NCBI GenBank assembly: GCA_044225555.1
Contig: JBGAIM010000010.1
Location: 62,001 to 126,000 of the forward strand
Direction: 5' to 3'
Length of the DNA stretch: 64,000 nt
DNA from: JADLHS01 sp044225555
GTDB lineage: Bacteria; Verrucomicrobiota; Verrucomicrobiia; Limisphaerales; JADLHS01
Made by a program: the position numbers and the translations under genes. Positions 36,477-44,863 of this stretch are shown piece after piece. Within the stretch, counting starts at the first letter, position 1, and every line of letters begins with the position of its first letter. The notes under the pieces were generated by a model. That model was not told the DNA's origin. It searched no databases and saw only the letters and a program-made list of their open reading frames with translations.

Positions 36477-38015
36477 TCAGCCTTTCTCCTCAGAATCTTT
36501 CCCCATCGCCTTCTTCAGCGCGGGAACTTGTTCGAGCAACTTCTCGAACTTCACGCCGGTCAGGCTCTCCAGCACGGGCGGCAGTTGGGCTATGATCTGG
36601 GTCACGTCGCCGGTCAATTTGCTCGCGCCGCCTCCGGGCCCGCTGCCGGAATTGATGATGACCATCTTCTCCATCTTGGCCAGCGGTTCGCTGATCTTGG
36701 CGGCGATTTCCGGCATGACTTTGACGAGGAGTTCGATGACGGCGGCCTCGTTGTATTTCTGGAACGCCTCCGCTTTGAGGCGCGTGGCTTCGGCCGTGGC
36801 TTTGCCTTGGGCTTCGATAATGGCGGCTTGGGCGAGACCTTTGGCCTTGTTGGCTTCGGCTTCGGCAATACCTGTGGCTTTGTTCACGTCGGCCTGGGCG
36901 AAACCGGTCTGCTTTTGCGCGGCGGCAGAACCGGCGGCTTCGGTTTCCAACTGGAACTTGCGGGCGTTGGCCAGCGTCTCAACTTTGTAGCGTTCAGCGT
37001 CGGCGGGCTTCTGGACGTTCGCTTCGAGTTCGCGCTGCTTGCGGAGGATTTCCTGTTGTTGCAGTTCGATCTGCTTCTGCTTGGCGACGATTTCCACCTG
37101 GACTTCCTCGGCCTTCACGAGCTGCCCGGTCTTGTATTTCTGCAAATCGTAGGCGAGGTCGGCTTCGGCTTTCTTCTGGTTCACCGTGGCCTGATAGCCC
37201 GCCACGTTGGACTGATAGTCGCGTTGGGCTTCGGCAATCTTGGAGTCAGCGGCGAACTTCGCTTCCTGTCCGGCCTGGGTGGCCTGTGAGGATTTGATCA
37301 TGGCATCGCGGTCGGCTTCGGCTTGGGCGATCTGGGCATCACGTTTCACTTGGGCAATGCGCGGCTTGCCGAGGGCTTCGAGGTAACCCTGGCTGTCGCG
37401 AATGTCGCGAATGGTGAAGCTCACGATGCCAAGCCCCATGTTCTGCATGTCCGTCGCGGCGACTTCCTGCACCTTGGAAGCGAAGGCATCCCGGTTCTGG
37501 TAAATTTCTTCGACCGTCATCGTGCCGAGAATGGCGCGCAAGTGACCTTCCAAGGTTTGCATCGCCACATTCTTGATCTCGTCAGTGGGCTTGCTGAGAA
37601 ATTGTTCCGCCGCTGTGGCGATGGAGATATCGTCGCCCTTGATTTTGATCTGGGCGACACCGTCCACCTTCACGGGCACGCCTTTGCTGGTGTAAACCTC
37701 CGGCGTCTGCACATCAATGGTCATCAACTCCAGTGAGAGAATGTCCACCTTTTCGAGGATCGGAACGACGAACGTGCCGCCGCCTTTCTTGATGCGAAAG
37801 CCCCGCGTGCGCACCGAGCCGTCCGGGTCGGCGTATTTGTGTTTCATGCCCGAGGCCACCAGCACTTCGTTCGGGCCCACCTTGGTGTAGCGGCTCATGA
37901 CCGCCACCAACACGAGAAGGACGACGACACCGAGGGCGACGGCGGCAACGATTACGATCGGTCCACTGAATATGCTCGCAAAGACTGGATTTAGGTTCAT
38001 AGAGATTAGGTTCAT
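36477..38015 (-). CDS. Flotillin-family SPFH protein
   Basis: 512 residues. One N-terminal TM helix (IVIVAAVALGVVVLLVLVAVM) precedes the SPFH domain (about 30-200; KGGGTFVVPILEKVDILSLELMTIDVQ, VDGVAQIKIKGDD) and a long Ala/Glu/Lys coiled coil with repeated AEAxKAKG/AEAN units, then a flotillin C-terminal domain. Flotillins scaffold ordered membrane domains. Its ATG overlaps the NfeD-type gene's stop (ATGA), the classic NfeD-flotillin pairing. A second in-frame ATG lies 5 codons later. Confidence 0.92.
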   Translation of the reverse strand: MNLISMNLNPVFASIFSGPIVIVAAVALGVVVLLVLVAVMSRYTKVGPNEVLVASGMKHKYADPDGSVRTRGFRIKKGGGTFVVPILEKVDILSLELMTIDVQTPEVYTSKGVPVKVDGVAQIKIKGDDISIATAAEQFLSKPTDEIKNVAMQTLEGHLRAILGTMTVEEIYQNRDAFASKVQEVAATDMQNMGLGIVSFTIRDIRDSQGYLEALGKPRIAQVKRDAQIAQAEADRDAMIKSSQATQAGQEAKFAADSKIAEAQRDYQSNVAGYQATVNQKKAEADLAYDLQKYKTGQLVKAEEVQVEIVAKQKQIELQQQEILRKQRELEANVQKPADAERYKVETLANARKFQLETEAAGSAAAQKQTGFAQADVNKATGIAEAEANKAKGLAQAAIIEAQGKATAEATRLKAEAFQKYNEAAVIELLVKVMPEIAAKISEPLAKMEKMVIINSGSGPGGGASKLTGDVTQIIAQLPPVLESLTGVKFEKLLEQVPALKKAMGKDSEEKG

Positions 38016-38587
38016 GTTTTGGCAGAACTGGTTTTTGAGGCGACGTAGAATTGGGAGCCGACGACCCGGGTAATTTTCACTTCGCTGCCATTGCTGACGG
38101 CAGTGCCGGATTCCTCCCGGGCGGGAGCAGTGTAGCGTGTCCCGCCTTGGACGTAGGCGATTTCACCGACGCCACTGGCAGGAATGGGGGTAATGACCGT
38201 GGCCACATGGCCCACGAGAGTCGCCACCTGCGACTCGCTGGAGCTATCCGAAGCCCGGACAAGTTTTCGCAAGGCTCCGACCAGCGAGCCCGCTACCACC
38301 ACGGCACAGACGATCGAGAGTGCGGAACTGATCACCGGGGATTTAGTGGCTTCGAACTGGCTGAAGATCAGACCGAAAGCGCCGAACGCCGCAACGAACG
38401 CCGCCATGACAATGGGACTAAAGAGAGATACTCCCGGCGCGTCACTGCTGTCCGCACCTGCTTCAGCGTGTCCGCCGCTGCCGCCAACATGGCCGTGGTC
38501 ACCCCCGAGGTGACCCATGACCGCGGAGCCCAGTACGAAAACAAAACCCACCACCAAGCAGAACAGATAAACGAGAAATGCAGACAT
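38012..38587 (-). CDS. NfeD-type membrane protein (YuaF/OB-fold partner of flotillin)
   Basis: 191 residues. TM helices at about 3-25 (LVYLFCLVVGFVFVLGSAVM), 57-78 and 85-106, with a His/Gly-rich loop between the first two (GHLGGDHGHVGGSGGHAEAG) that could bind metal. The C-terminal ~70 residues form an OB-fold-like domain (GHVATVITPIPASGVGEIAYVQGGTRYTAPARE). NfeD1b/YuaF proteins support flotillin assembly. First gene of the minus-strand NfeD-flotillin operon. Confidence 0.85.
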   Translation of the reverse strand: MSAFLVYLFCLVVGFVFVLGSAVMGHLGGDHGHVGGSGGHAEAGADSSDAPGVSLFSPIVMAAFVAAFGAFGLIFSQFEATKSPVISSALSIVCAVVVAGSLVGALRKLVRASDSSSESQVATLVGHVATVITPIPASGVGEIAYVQGGTRYTAPAREESGTAVSNGSEVKITRVVGSQFYVASKTSSAKT

Positions 38588-39056
38588 AATTTAACTTGGG
38601 TTGAGGTTCGGTTGAGAACGGTTGCGCCCGCCTGGTCGACATGCACCGTGGAAGGGTGAGCCAGTGATGGGGTTGGTCGCGTAGCTAATCATAAACCCTT
38701 GCGAAGTTGGTTGCCGTTCAAAGTAAAAGGTCTAACCCTGACTCTAGCAAGCTCGAAACGATCTCGAGCAATGCGTCAATCCACGTCCACGCGTCCGCGT
38801 TCGACCCGGCGCGGTTGTTTTGGTTGAACCGAGGACCTTCCATATTCCACGGGCATCTAACGCCGAAGCCGATCGCGGCGCATCTATAATTTCCCCGGCC
38901 ATTTGGAACACGGGATCCTAACCGTAACAATCGCACCGCTACCAATCCCTGTGGACTTTGAAACCCCACTGAGCTAAAACCGACCCATGCCGCTTGCGTT
39001 CACTCCGAGTCCATCAAACCGGGGCGAGGCCACTTGAACCGCCGTGCACTCGGCGC
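38588..39056. other. Long intergenic gap between divergent units
   Basis: No convincing gene, RNA, terminator or repeat is seen here, only short shadow frames and a 6-bp GCTCGA/TCGAGC inverted repeat near 38749-38768. It must hold the promoter of the minus-strand NfeD-flotillin operon, but I cannot place it. Confidence 0.5.
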
Positions 39057-39084
39057 TTGACGGTGGTTTGCCTCGGGCTAATCT
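39057..39084 (+). promoter_or_regulatory. Promoter of the shared GCTTGACR-N16-TARNCT type (gene at 39213)
   Basis: -35 TTGACG at 39057-39062, 16-bp spacer, -10 TAATCT at 39079-39084, followed by CGCGC. This gives a leader of about 120 nt before ATG 39213. It is the best sigma-70 match of the four related sites in the 39-46.5 kb region. Confidence 0.65.
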
Positions 39085-39212
39085 CGCGCGCATGGCCCTT
39101 GCCGAAAATCCAGTCGCATGGCGAAGGGCGCGCAGTCGGACTCACCCGCGACAACAAATGCCGATCGGCGAAATGGCGGCCAACAACCAAGTTCTCGAAC
39201 CACTGAGGCCCC

Positions 39213-40184
39213 ATGAGCACCAAGTCCAAAATCCAACAAGTCATTGAAACCGGCATTCAGCCCAAACTGGATGCCTTGGAGAAGGCCAGCGCCGATCAGA
39301 AACCCAAAGTTGAAGACCTCGCCAACAAACTGGTCGGCGCTATCAAGGCGAAAAATCAGCCGCTGATCAAACGTCACCTGAGCGCCTTGGAAGAGTTCCG
39401 GATGGGCCCGTATGCCAGTCTCAAGGCCGACGCGAAGACTCTGGCCGGGCTGCTGGCCAAACTCCAACCGGCTGATGAAACCGGCGACGATTACAAGAAG
39501 ATCACCGCGCTGACAAAATCCTTGGGTGAACTCCAGGGAAAGTTGGATCGGAATTACGAAAAGTTGAAACAGATCGAAGACCTCGCGAATGACGAACTGG
39601 AAAAGTTTGTGGCCGAGGGTGGCGACGCCCGCGAGGAATGGGCGGAGATGGAAGGCTGGCTCAAGGCGCAGTTGGAGGCGGGCAAATTGCATTTGCAGGC
39701 GATGGAGACGCTCGACGATCTGGCCAACAAGGCGATTGCCGCCGGCGATCAGGGCGATCTCGATTACGCGATCAAGAAAAGCGAGGAGCGGTCGAAATGG
39801 AAACCCACGCAAAAGGAGATCCAGGAAAAGTTCGCCAAGTTCTGTGTGAAGTGCGAAGCGAGCGGGTTGAGCCAGGACTTGGTGGATCAACTCACCCGCG
39901 ACCGCGCGGCGTTCAAGAAAATCGTGGATGAACTGGCGGTCCTGAACAAGAAGATGGACGAGATCCAGAACCGGGTTGAGAACGCATACATTTCGACGGT
40001 GGATGTCAAAGCCCTGGCGCGGGCGCTCAAAATAACCGATCCCAAGGCGGTCGAGCGGTTGAAGCGCGCCCTCAAACCCGAGGGCGGCGAGCGGGAACGA
40101 GCGCTGAAGGCGCTTCAGCTTGATTTCAAACTCAAGTTTTCGCCCAAGGACATGGCCATGCTGATGAAGGCGAAGACGCGGTGA
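39213..40184 (+). CDS. Coiled-coil cytoplasmic protein
   Basis: 323 residues, no signal peptide or TM, almost all alpha-helical and highly charged (KxxxLxxLExA patterns at about 10-70, 95-140, 230-260). A single short Cys pair occurs at CVKCEAS (about 211-214). The C-terminal ~25 residues (ALQLDFKLKFSPKDMAMLMKAK) parallel the end of the next gene (VDFDFKAKKLKSFGITIKW). I do not recognise a family. It starts the plus-strand series leading to the T6SS cluster. Confidence 0.75.
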   Translation: MSTKSKIQQVIETGIQPKLDALEKASADQKPKVEDLANKLVGAIKAKNQPLIKRHLSALEEFRMGPYASLKADAKTLAGLLAKLQPADETGDDYKKITALTKSLGELQGKLDRNYEKLKQIEDLANDELEKFVAEGGDAREEWAEMEGWLKAQLEAGKLHLQAMETLDDLANKAIAAGDQGDLDYAIKKSEERSKWKPTQKEIQEKFAKFCVKCEASGLSQDLVDQLTRDRAAFKKIVDELAVLNKKMDEIQNRVENAYISTVDVKALARALKITDPKAVERLKRALKPEGGERERALKALQLDFKLKFSPKDMAMLMKAKTR

Positions 40185-40302
40185 TGTCATCGTCACGCTC
40201 GGGCGAAGGCGGGATTTGCTTCCCGGATTTTCGGCAATAATCCTGATCTTCGGCGATGGTACTTTTGCAAGTCGCAGAATCTCAAACGTAATCCTGGCGA
40301 GT

Positions 40303-40728
40303 ATGAGTGACACGATTGCCATCGAAAACTACAAGAAACGAATTTTACGCTACCTCGACGATTGGAGCGCGGAAGCGATCAAGGTCGGGAAAGAACTCGC
40401 GCCAATCCTGGCGGGGATTGACAAGCTGGAGGCCAACAAAAGTCCCGGCCCGGACGACAAGAAGCGGCTGGCGGAGTTGAAGGCGAAGTGCGCCGCGCTT
40501 CACAAACGAATGGACGCGGCCAGTGAAGACCTGCGCGTCAACCTGATGATCAACCTGGAAGTGCCGGAAGCGGACGAGAAGGAACTGGTGAAGGTGCCCG
40601 AATGGCTGAAAGGAATCATCAAAGCGAAAGGACTGCCGTTGGGCAAAGGCGTCTCCCTCGCGCCCAAGGTGGACTTCGATTTCAAGGCGAAGAAGTTGAA
40701 ATCGTTCGGCATCACCATCAAGTGGTAA
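40303..40728 (+). CDS. Small helical cytoplasmic protein
   Basis: 141 residues from ATG 40303, chosen over an upstream ATG that would add an unlike 29-residue N-terminus. Predicted helical, with a charged coiled coil (ELAPILAGIDKLEANKSPGPDDKKRLAELKAKCAALHKRMDAA) then a short beta end (GVSLAPKVDFDFKAKKLKSFGITIKW). The ending resembles that of the 39213 gene, so the two may be related or share a partner. Family not recognised. Confidence 0.7.
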   Translation: MSDTIAIENYKKRILRYLDDWSAEAIKVGKELAPILAGIDKLEANKSPGPDDKKRLAELKAKCAALHKRMDAASEDLRVNLMINLEVPEADEKELVKVPEWLKGIIKAKGLPLGKGVSLAPKVDFDFKAKKLKSFGITIKW

Positions 40729-40779
40729 GTCCCCTGTGGACGGAGCCGTCGGATTTGTTATCGACGGCGGACTCCGGGC

Positions 40780-40807
40780 TTGACGGTGGCCAGTTGCAGA
40801 ATAGCCT
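40780..40807 (+). promoter_or_regulatory. Promoter of the shared GCTTGACR-N16-TARNCT type (gene at 40906)
   Basis: -35 TTGACG at 40780-40785, 16-bp spacer, -10 TAGCCT at 40802-40807, followed by CCGCT. Leader of about 92 nt to ATG 40906. Confidence 0.6.
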
Positions 40808-40905
40808 CCGCTCCGTGCCGCCGCCGAAAGTAATTTATTAGCGCGAATTGAAATGCAGCGACCGAAAAAAACCCTAAACCTTGACGACGAAAGGAAACAA
40901 TTATT

Positions 40906-41118
40906 ATGGCCGATGACATCAAAAGCCTTGCCGCCCGCATCCAAAAACTGGAAACAATCGTGAATGGCCGGAGCAAGACCATCGAGGAATTGGAACGCAA
41001 AGGGAAATACCTCGACGGAATTCTGGATACCCAGAACAAACTACAGGAGCGCATGGCGGCAGCCGAGAAGCGCCTCGAAGAACTGGGCAAGAAAGTTTCC
41101 GGGTTGGCGAGCAAGTAA
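40906..41118 (+). CDS. Short coiled-coil protein
   Basis: 70 residues beginning MADDIKSLAARIQKLETIV, with heptad-like Leu/Ile spacing throughout, so a continuous coiled coil is likely. AAAGGA lies upstream of the ATG. The N-terminal MADDI is shared with the gene at 44864, which may be coincidental. Role unknown. It precedes the ATP-grasp operon by 93 bp. Confidence 0.68.
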   Translation: MADDIKSLAARIQKLETIVNGRSKTIEELERKGKYLDGILDTQNKLQERMAAAEKRLEELGKKVSGLASK

Positions 41119-41211
41119 GGCGGGCGGGGCGTTCTTGCGGTTACACCACCTCAATTAACTTCAACTGCCGCGACGGTTTCCGCCGCGGAGTTTCCGGCCA
41201 AATCTTCGTTC

Positions 41212-42276
41212 ATGAAGGTCGCACTATTGCACAATGCCCGGCCCCTTTCGCCCGGCGCGGAATCTGCCAGTGACGCCTTCGAGGAATACGACACACCCGA
41301 AACAATTGCCGCGATTGCTGAGGCACTGCGCGCGCTGGACGTCACAGTGGAGCCCGTGGAGGCGGATCGCGAATTGCCCTGGCGACTGCGCTCCGGCAAT
41401 TTCGATTTTGTTTTTAACATCGCCGAGGGTTGCGGTCGCCGCTGCCGCGAAGGCATCCCGGCGGCCGTCTGTGAGTTGCTTGGTATTCCGTTCACCGGCT
41501 CGGATATGTTCACGCTCGCGGCGACACTCGACAAGGCCGTGGCGCGCCGGTTGGTTTCGCCCGAAGTCCCGGTCGCGCGTGCGGTGCTCGTCGAGAACGG
41601 GGTAGTGGAGTCGGACCTGTCGTCGCTTGTTTACCCGGTGATCGTCAAGCCCAATGACGAAGGTTCCAGCAAGGGGATTTGCCATCAGTCGATCGTGATG
41701 GATTCCGTGGCCGCCGTGTGGCGCGCCCGATGGCTTCGGGAGAATTACCACTGCCCGGTTCTCGTGGAGGAGTTCCTGGCGGGGACGGAGGTGACGATTG
41801 GCATTGCGGGTAACGGTGCTGACACGCGCATTCTGGGCATCATGGAAATCGCGCCGGCGCAGGCCGAGCCGGCTTGGATTTATTCCCTCGAAGTGAAGCG
41901 TGATTGGCAACGGCAAGTCCGTTATCACATTCCGCCGCGCCCGGCGGCGACCACCCTCGCAGCCATGGAAAGCTATGCCTTCGCCGCGTACCGGCTGCTG
42001 GGCTGCCGCGATCTGGCGCGATTGGACTTCCGGCTTGATGCCTCCGGCCAGCCACATTTCCTCGAATGCAATCCACTGCCGGGGTTGAACCCGGAGAGCG
42101 GTGACATCGCGATTCTCTCAAAACCGAAGCTGTCCTATGCGCAACTCGTTCAGGGCATACTGCTGGATGCCGCGCGCCGCTGCCATGTCAAGGTAAATGG
42201 TCATGCTCATGCGCCAACGGCCTCCCCGGAAGTAGGCCGGTCACGGATGGCGAATGGGGAATCGAGAGTTGAATGA
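41212..42276 (+). CDS. ATP-grasp ligase, D-Ala-D-Ala-ligase-like (first copy)
   Basis: 354 residues. ATP-grasp landmarks: N-terminal preATP-grasp (FVFNIAEGCGRRCREGIPAAVCELLGIPFTGS), the nucleotide Lys in IVKPNDEGSSKGI, EEFLAGTEVTIGI, and the metal-binding LDFRLDASGQPHFLECNPLPGLNP. ATP-grasp ligases join a carboxylate to an amine through an acyl-phosphate. It heads an operon with a second ATP-grasp gene, a GNAT and a SET protein, with ATGA overlap to the second. The substrate-binding region differs from true Ddl, so a peptide- or metabolite-forming role is inferred rather than cell-wall synthesis. The C-terminal tail (about 30 residues) is low-complexity. Confidence 0.85.
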   Translation: MKVALLHNARPLSPGAESASDAFEEYDTPETIAAIAEALRALDVTVEPVEADRELPWRLRSGNFDFVFNIAEGCGRRCREGIPAAVCELLGIPFTGSDMFTLAATLDKAVARRLVSPEVPVARAVLVENGVVESDLSSLVYPVIVKPNDEGSSKGICHQSIVMDSVAAVWRARWLRENYHCPVLVEEFLAGTEVTIGIAGNGADTRILGIMEIAPAQAEPAWIYSLEVKRDWQRQVRYHIPPRPAATTLAAMESYAFAAYRLLGCRDLARLDFRLDASGQPHFLECNPLPGLNPESGDIAILSKPKLSYAQLVQGILLDAARRCHVKVNGHAHAPTASPEVGRSRMANGESRVE

Positions 42277-43181
42277 AAGCGCTGGTCTTGTATTCGCTCC
42301 CGCCTGTGAATCCGCCCCCGGGCCGGCATGTGTGGGAATTCGACACGAACGTCGGCGCCGAGGGGATTCGCGAGGCGCTGCCGGACGTGGAACTCGCCGG
42401 GGTGCACGGCGACGCGCGCGAAGTTCTCTCCGTCCTCGACCAGCATCAACCCGACGTCGTCATCAATCTCTGTGAAGCACCGCTTGGTCGTCCGGATCGT
42501 GAAGTGCATGTGGCCGCGCTGTTGGAATGGCTCGGCATTCGGTACACGGGCGCGCGGAGCGAAACCCTCGCACTGTGCCGGCGCAAAGACCGCGCGCTTG
42601 CCGTGCTCGCGGCCGCCGGAGTGCCGGTGCCGCGGGCGACAGGGTTTCCCTGCATCGTGAAGCCGGCCGAGGAGCACGGTTCGGCGGGACTGCATCACGG
42701 ATCGGTTTGCGAAGACGAGACTGCCGTTGCCCGGGCGAAGGCGCAGTGGTCGGGGCCGGTGCTGGTGCAAGAGTTTCTTCCGGGTCGCGAGTTTCCCGTG
42801 GCGTTGTGGGGAGCAACTTCACCGGAACACCATTCCATCGGCGAGATACGATTCAAAGGAGACTTGCGGCTCAACACCTACGCTGCCAAATGGGAGGTCG
42901 AAAGTGACGATTACGCCAACTCGCCGATCTTCTACGATAGGGACATCGATCCAGCGTTGTGTGAGTCGGTTCTCGCCGCCGCACGCGGCGCGTGGCAGGC
43001 GGTCGGCGCCACGGGCTATCTTCGCGTTGACGTCCGATTGGATCACGCCGGCCGGCCGCGGGTGATTGATGTTAACGCCAACCCGGAGATGGGCCCGGAA
43101 GTCGGGATGCACCGCGCAGTGACGGAATCGGGCTGGACTTGGGAGCGCTTTATCCGCCAACAAATTGCATGGGCGACGTGA
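42273..43181 (+). CDS. ATP-grasp ligase, D-Ala-D-Ala-ligase-like (second copy)
   Basis: 302 residues, distantly related to the first copy. Visible: VVINLCEAPLGRPDREVHVAALLEWLGIRYTGA, the Lys in IVKPAEEHGSAGL, VQEFLPGREFPVALWG, and RVDVRLDHAGRPRVIDVNANPEMGPEVG. Its ATG overlaps the first ligase stop (TGAATGA), and the GNAT gene begins 13 bp before its end. Two unlike ATP-grasp enzymes in one operon suggest sequential condensations on a shared scaffold. Confidence 0.83.
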   Translation: MKALVLYSLPPVNPPPGRHVWEFDTNVGAEGIREALPDVELAGVHGDAREVLSVLDQHQPDVVINLCEAPLGRPDREVHVAALLEWLGIRYTGARSETLALCRRKDRALAVLAAAGVPVPRATGFPCIVKPAEEHGSAGLHHGSVCEDETAVARAKAQWSGPVLVQEFLPGREFPVALWGATSPEHHSIGEIRFKGDLRLNTYAAKWEVESDDYANSPIFYDRDIDPALCESVLAAARGAWQAVGATGYLRVDVRLDHAGRPRVIDVNANPEMGPEVGMHRAVTESGWTWERFIRQQIAWAT

Positions 43182-43651
43182 AGATACGCGAACTGGTGGA
43201 CGGCGACCGCGAGGCAATCCGGGAAATGCTCGTGCTGTGCGCCGCGTTCACCGAGGAGGAAGTGCGCGTGGCCATGGAGATATTGGCTGATGGAATTGCG
43301 GGCGGGCTCGATGGGGACTATCCACTGTTTGCGGCGGAACTTGACGGGCGCGTTTGCGGTTACGTCTGTGTGGGCAAGACGCCGTTGACGCGCGGCACCT
43401 GGCACGAGTATTGGATTTGTGTTCACCCCGGAGTTCAACACAAGGGAATCGGACAGGCACTCCAGACGCAGGCCGAGGTGTTCGTGCGCTCGCGCGGGGG
43501 CGAACGGCTGGTCATTGAAACCAGCGGTCGCCGTGCCTACGCCCGCACCCGGCGTTTCTATCGGCGGGCCGGTTATCGCCGCGTCGGACTGATTCGCGAT
43601 TTTTACCAACCCGGCGACGACTGTGTGTTCTTCAGCAAGGAACTCGCATGA
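43169..43651 (+). CDS. GNAT-family N-acetyltransferase
   Basis: 160 residues from ATG 43169, inside the end of the second ligase gene. The acetyl-CoA P-loop is visible in IGQAL after VHPGVQHKG (Q/RxxGxG/A type), and the C-terminal region has RAYARTRRFYRRAGYRRVGLI as in RimI-like members. Small GNATs acetylate amines on metabolites or peptides. In this operon it could cap the product of the two ATP-grasp ligases. The SET gene overlaps it by 4 bp (ATGA). Confidence 0.82.
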   Translation: MGDVKIRELVDGDREAIREMLVLCAAFTEEEVRVAMEILADGIAGGLDGDYPLFAAELDGRVCGYVCVGKTPLTRGTWHEYWICVHPGVQHKGIGQALQTQAEVFVRSRGGERLVIETSGRRAYARTRRFYRRAGYRRVGLIRDFYQPGDDCVFFSKELA

Positions 43652-44022
43652 TTCGAGTCGGCGAAGCCAAGGGTAAGGGGCGGGGCGTTTTTGCAACACG
43701 CAACATCACCTGCGGCGAAGTCATCGAGGAAGCGCCGGTGGTTGTCGTGCCGCGTGAACAGGTGGCCAGCCTCGCGGCGACGGTGCTCGACAACTATTGC
43801 TTTCTCTGGGGTGATGATCGCGAGGATGTCGCCGTCCTGCTTGGACGCTGTTCGTTGTGCAATCACTCCTACCAACCGAATGCCCGCTTCGTGTTGCATC
43901 CCGGGCGGCTTACCATCGCGTTCGTGGCCTTGCGCGACATCACCGCCGGTGAAGAGATCGCCACCAATTACAATGGCGATCCCGCCAGTTCCGATCCGGT
44001 TTGGTTTGAAGCAAAACCGTGA
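43648..44022 (+). CDS. SET-domain protein (putative lysine methyltransferase)
   Basis: 124 residues, essentially a bare SET domain. Motifs: KGRGVFATRNITCGEVIEEAPV (start), LCNHSYQPNARF (canonical NHSCxPN pseudoknot; here Tyr replaces Cys) and GEEIATNYNG (GEELxxDY; the catalytic Tyr is kept). No post-SET Cys are present. SET enzymes methylate lysine with SAM. As the last gene of the ATP-grasp/GNAT operon it would be a third modification step. It is shorter than most bacterial SET proteins but looks complete. Confidence 0.8.
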   Translation: MIRVGEAKGKGRGVFATRNITCGEVIEEAPVVVVPREQVASLAATVLDNYCFLWGDDREDVAVLLGRCSLCNHSYQPNARFVLHPGRLTIAFVALRDITAGEEIATNYNGDPASSDPVWFEAKP

Positions 44023-44045
44023 TTCGCCTCCTTTCGGATCGTTGC

Positions 44046-44073
44046 TTGACAGAGGCAAGTAGCGGGCTAGGCT
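44046..44073 (+). promoter_or_regulatory. Promoter of the shared GCTTGACR-N16-TARNCT type (gene at 44148)
   Basis: -35 TTGACA (perfect consensus) at 44046-44051, 16-bp spacer, -10 TAGGCT at 44068-44073, followed by CGCAG. Leader of about 68 nt to ATG 44148. Confidence 0.65.
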
Positions 44074-44147
44074 CGCAGTAGCAGCCTTGACGGATAACAT
44101 GTCTCCGACTACTGCGGAGCGTCAAAGCCGAACTCTGGTAAACGAGC

Positions 44148-44648
44148 ATGAAAACTTCACTGACCTGGGGGACGAAGAACACCGGCGCTAAATTCACCGT
44201 CAAAGGCGACACCTTGGAGGATGCGCTTGATGACCTTTGCAATCGTGATGAATGGGGACGCTTCCAAGGCGACCTGGAATATGATTCCAAAGGTGATGCC
44301 GGCGGGAATGTTTCTTCCGTCGCCCTCAAAGCGAGCTACACCATCACCATGCCTGCATGGGGTAACTTGGGGAAGCAGCCGAAGAAATGTCAGGACGAAT
44401 GGAATCGGATGTGCACGGCCCTGCGCGGTCACGAGGATGGACACCGGGCGGTGTTTGAAACCGGAGTGGCCGCTTTGCTAAAGAAACTTACCGATCTCAA
44501 GGCGGGGAAGCACAACGACGTGGACAAGATTGTCGAGGATGCCCTCAAGGGGATCCAAGCCGGACACGACAAATACGATGCGAGCACCAAGCATGGCCAG
44601 ACCGAAGGGGTGAAGCTGACCATCACGGATGAATGCGCCGCCGAGTAG
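44148..44648 (+). CDS. DUF922-like putative zinc metallopeptidase, no signal peptide
   Basis: 166 residues. The HExxH zinc site reads His95-Glu96-Asp-Gly-His99 (LRGHEDGHRAVF), in the DUF922 context: a beta-rich start (TLEDALDDLCNRDEWGRFQGDLEY), a preceding YTITMPAWGNL and W-N-R-M, and a helical C-terminus. DUF922 proteins are mostly periplasmic proteases with a signal peptide. This one has none, which is consistent with export by another route such as the T6SS 3 kb downstream. That is inference. Intergenic 44023-44147 and 44649-44863 hold nothing beyond the promoter noted. Confidence 0.7.
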   Translation: MKTSLTWGTKNTGAKFTVKGDTLEDALDDLCNRDEWGRFQGDLEYDSKGDAGGNVSSVALKASYTITMPAWGNLGKQPKKCQDEWNRMCTALRGHEDGHRAVFETGVAALLKKLTDLKAGKHNDVDKIVEDALKGIQAGHDKYDASTKHGQTEGVKLTITDECAAE

Positions 44649-44863
44649 CCCCGGACAAACTGACTTTGAGCCAAAGAATTCCTGCAAGGGGACCAAAACC
44701 AAACGTTACCGTTGATGAAAGTCAGTTGAACTAACCGAATCAGTCACCATGAGCGCAACCGACACAGATGATGTTGCCAAAACAATGAACCAATAGTTGA
44801 ACGATGCCCTGACCGCGTAACGCGAAGCGGCCGCGAAAAAAGAAGACAAGAAAGGAGCACCTT

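Noticed and set aside
39213..40184. Coiled-coil protein considered as TssA or a tape-measure-like T6SS component
   Set aside because: No ImpA_N-like region or VasL/TssA landmarks; helicity alone is not enough.
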